Below are positions 6,868 through 8,087 of a stretch of 8,087 nt of DNA, piece after piece (the stretch's first letter is position 1; each line of letters opens with the position of its first letter). Source of the DNA: Planctomycetales bacterium (lineage in GTDB: Bacteria; Planctomycetota; Planctomycetia; Planctomycetales; Planctomycetaceae); NCBI GenBank assembly GCA_020050375.1, contig JAGVKR010000163.1, positions 1 to 8,087 of the forward strand, given 5' to 3'. Both the position numbers and the translations under genes were made by a program. The notes under the pieces are model-generated. The model made no database searches. It had not been told where the DNA came from and saw only the letters and a program-made list of their open reading frames with translations.

Positions 6868-7017
6868 CATTCAACTTCCAACATCCAACGCTCCACTTCC
6901 AACGTTCACCGTTTCCATTCCGCACTCCGAATTCCGAACTCCGCGTTGAAGACTGAGGCTTGAGGCGCACGACGCGTGATTTTGCTGCCCCCTGACCCCT
7001 TTTCCTCACGCCTCACG
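6868..7017. repeat. Degenerate heptanucleotide tandem repeat tract
   Basis: From 6868 to 6944 the sequence divides into eleven consecutive 7-mers in one phase: CATTCAA, CTTCCAA, CATCCAA, CGCTCCA, CTTCCAA, CGTTCAC, CGTTTCC, then ATTCCGC, ACTCCGA, ATTCCGA, ACTCCGC. Further 7-mers follow in phase (ACTGAGG, CTTGAGG at 6952-6965), and an exact pair CCTCACG, CCTCACG lies at 7004-7017. The unit changes along the tract while the 7-nt period holds. This resembles the heptameric STRR repeats described in filamentous cyanobacteria, by form only. It ends 5 nt before the ATG of the sigma factor remnant. Confidence 0.7.
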
Positions 7018-7022
7018 CTTTT

Positions 7023-7148
7023 ATGTCCGACGTCACGCGAATTCTTTCGGCGATCGACGAGGGTGATCCGCTGGCAGCGGAACAACTGCTGCCGCTTGTC
7101 TGCGAAGATCTGCGGCGACTCGCGGCGCAGCGGGTAGCGGGCAACGAG
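7023..7148 (+). pseudogene. ECF sigma factor, truncated N-terminal remnant
   Basis: The first 40 or so residues, MSDVTRILSAIDEGDPLAAE followed by QLLPLVCEDLRRLAAQRVA, match the opening of the extracytoplasmic-function sigma factors common in planctomycetes, which direct RNA polymerase to specific promoters. Family members go on with a conserved alanine/leucine-rich stretch (typically LVHEAYLRLV) and total about 180-200 residues. Here the similarity stops near residue 42 and the frame continues into Arg/Ser/Pro-rich sequence with no sigma-2 helices or region 4. No ribosome site precedes the ATG at 7023. The rest of the gene is not in the window, so this is a broken gene rather than a frameshift. 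The end coordinate is approximate. Confidence 0.7.
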
Positions 7149-7462
7149 ACTCGTCAAGTCTTCGCCTCTGATCGCTCACTGTTTCGTTCCGAGACGGACC
7201 GGGAATCCGCGCGTGCCCGTCCTCCTTTCTCGGCCCCCCCCTCGCGGCATCGGTATCTACACAACTCGAAGCGCTGCAAAAATCCAGGGCCGTTCTCTCT
7301 TCTCCCCTCGCGGGCGCAAGAGCAGAACTTCGGTGAGCTCAGTCGAACCGGGATGAGGGGGCGAACGTCAATCGACGCGAAAATCACCCTCACCCTCACC
7401 CCCAACCTAGCCTGATGAAATGATTAGAAGTGGGGGGATTGGGTTTGCGCGGAAAAGGAAAA
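7149..7462. other. GC-rich non-coding stretch resembling dispersed repeat DNA
   Basis: No recognisable protein is encoded on either strand. The stretch carries runs such as CCTCCTTTCTCGGCCCCCCC (7222-7241), CTTCTCCCCTCGCGGGCGCA near 7300, and a CCCTCA hexamer repeat at 7387-7404 running into CCCCCAACC. A GGGGGGATTGGG run lies shortly after, at 7433-7444. Such pyrimidine-rich intergenic DNA is commonly found as dispersed repeats in GC-rich bacterial genomes; copy number cannot be seen here. Confidence 0.35.
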
Positions 7463-7521
7463 ACTGTTGCGCTCCCCCGTATCAGTCCTGAGCTCACACT
7501 CAAGCGAAGGAGCGCAACAGT
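7463..7521. repeat. 13-bp perfect inverted repeat
   Basis: ACTGTTGCGCTCC (7463-7475) and GGAGCGCAACAGT (7509-7521) are exact reverse complements separated by 33 nt. Both arms are long enough to form a stable hairpin or to be paired ends of a very small element. The right arm borders the possible coding remnant that follows. Confidence 0.7.
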
Positions 7522-7754
7522 GGCGACATCATCTTTCATTCGAGTTGGTTTGTTCAAGTCACCTGTCCGAGTCGTTTGCCGGATTCACGTCGCAGGTGGG
7601 TTGTACGCGATCGGCCATCCCGCAGACCGACCTGGGCCATCTGACGCCGCCGAGTCACAGGCCCAAAGCCCGCTTCATGAATCTGGCCGCGACGCTGAGG
7701 TGGGCTCGGATGGTCTTGTGGCAACTGGATCATCCGCATTCCAAAACCCGTCAC
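7521..7754 (+). pseudogene. Possible coding remnant, unrecognised
   Basis: In one plus-strand frame the codons read as protein-like sequence, notably HLTPPSHRPKARFMNLAA (from about 7638) followed by TLRWARMVLWQLDHPHSKTR up to about 7751. The amphipathic Leu/Trp pattern looks like a genuine helix and the sequence gives the impression of a fragment of a mobile-element or other repeated protein. I do not recognise the family. No ribosome site fits, and the frame runs on into the antisense of the neighbouring DUF1501 gene. It could also be a chance open frame in GC-rich DNA. Confidence 0.25.
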
Positions 7755-7776
7755 TCTCGACATCATCTTCGTGCTC

Positions 7777-7793
7777 TTCCCGCTGACCGGGAA
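7777..7793 (-). terminator. Hairpin just after the DUF1501 stop, possible terminator
   Basis: TTCCCG (7777-7782) and CGGGAA (7788-7793) form a 6-bp stem with a 5-nt loop, beginning 1 nt after the stop codon in the direction of transcription. There is no following T-run, so it would be an atypical terminator or a 3'-end protecting stem. Confidence 0.3.
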
Positions 7794-7794
7794 A

Positions 7795-8087
7795 CTAAGC
7801 CACGATCTGATGAATCGGCTGCCCGTGCTCGATATCCAGCCGTTTGCGCCCGGGAATCTCCAGCCGATGCGAGTCGAGCCCCAACAGGTGGAGCACGGTG
7901 GCGTGAACGTCGGTGACGTAATGGCGGTGCTCGACGGCATGAAATCCCAGTTCGTCGGTCGCGCCATGCACAACGCCTCCCTTGATTCCGCCGCCGGCCA
8001 TCCAGATCGAGAAGCCGTAGTTGTGATGATCGCGGCCGTCGGATCCCTGGGCGCAGGGCGTTCTTCCAAACTCGGTGCCAAAGACCA
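7795..8087 (-). CDS. DUF1501 family protein, C-terminal part (cut off by window edge)
   Basis: The last 96 residues of a protein running in from the right edge. It begins [20 protein letters not shown], then [17 protein letters not shown] (about residues 21-37 of the visible part), [11 protein letters not shown], and [20 protein letters not shown], ending in HQIVA. This is the C-terminal signature of DUF1501, a sulfatase-like (alkaline phosphatase fold) family expanded in planctomycetes, often next to DUF1549/DUF1553 cytochrome-containing proteins and usually exported. Full length is commonly about 400-500 residues. The exact biochemical role of the family is not established. The ATG at 8001 is internal, not the start. 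Family assignment is firm. Confidence 0.9.
   Translation of the reverse strand, partial: VFGTEFGRTPCAQGSDGRDHHNYGFSIWMAGGGIKGGVVHGATDELGFHAVEHRHYVTDVHATVLHLLGLDSHRLEIPGRKRLDIEHGQPIHQIVA

Noticed and set aside
5812..6949. Plus-strand frames opposite and beyond the first ATPase
   Set aside because: Most of the span is antisense to a clear ATPase gene, and the part past 6520 runs through the heptamer repeats with no protein-like features.
7554..8081. Minus-strand frame of about 175 codons over the DUF1501 C-terminus
   Set aside because: It is out of frame with the DUF1501 coding sequence, which is clearly the conserved one.

Overview
The window looks like chromosomal DNA from a planctomycete (phylum Planctomycetota). 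Three things suggest this: a DUF1501-family C-terminus at the right edge, the N-terminus of an ECF sigma factor of the type many planctomycetes carry in large numbers, and GC-rich DNA with many short palindromic and tandem repeats between genes. This is an inference; no rRNA gene is present to settle it.

Positions 1-6513 are one long run of eight genes, all on the minus strand. In transcription order (right to left) they are: ABC ATPase (5596-6513), ABC-2 type permease (4594-5466), a second ABC ATPase (3623-4597, sharing a 4-nt ATGA overlap with the permease), a second permease (2619-3467), a UT-family urea channel (1509-2429), urease gamma ureA (1146-1448), urease beta ureB (629-1114) and urease alpha ureC (574 to the left edge, cut off after about 191 residues). 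The urea channel and the three urease subunits form an evident urea-uptake and hydrolysis operon, with a plausible promoter at 2507-2535. Accessory genes (ureD/E/F/G) are not in the window and may lie past the left edge. The four ABC genes make two ATPase/permease pairs of an exporter-like type. Their substrate cannot be read from the sequence, and a link to urea metabolism rests on position only.

Positions 6514-7794 hold no convincing intact gene. This stretch contains an unassigned leader, a tract of degenerate heptanucleotide repeats (6868-7017), a 5' remnant of an ECF sigma factor gene (7023 to about 7148), GC-rich sequence resembling dispersed repeats, a 13-bp inverted repeat (7463-7521) and a possible broken coding remnant (about 7521-7754). 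Right of this, on the minus strand, is the last 96 codons of a DUF1501 protein.

I see no CRISPR array, tRNA, rRNA or intact transposase. The most unusual parts are the repeat and remnant zone at 6868-7521, the palindromes inserted between the ABC genes, and the hairpin that joins the end of ureB to the ureB-ureC gap. I did not find evidence for a wholly new biological system.
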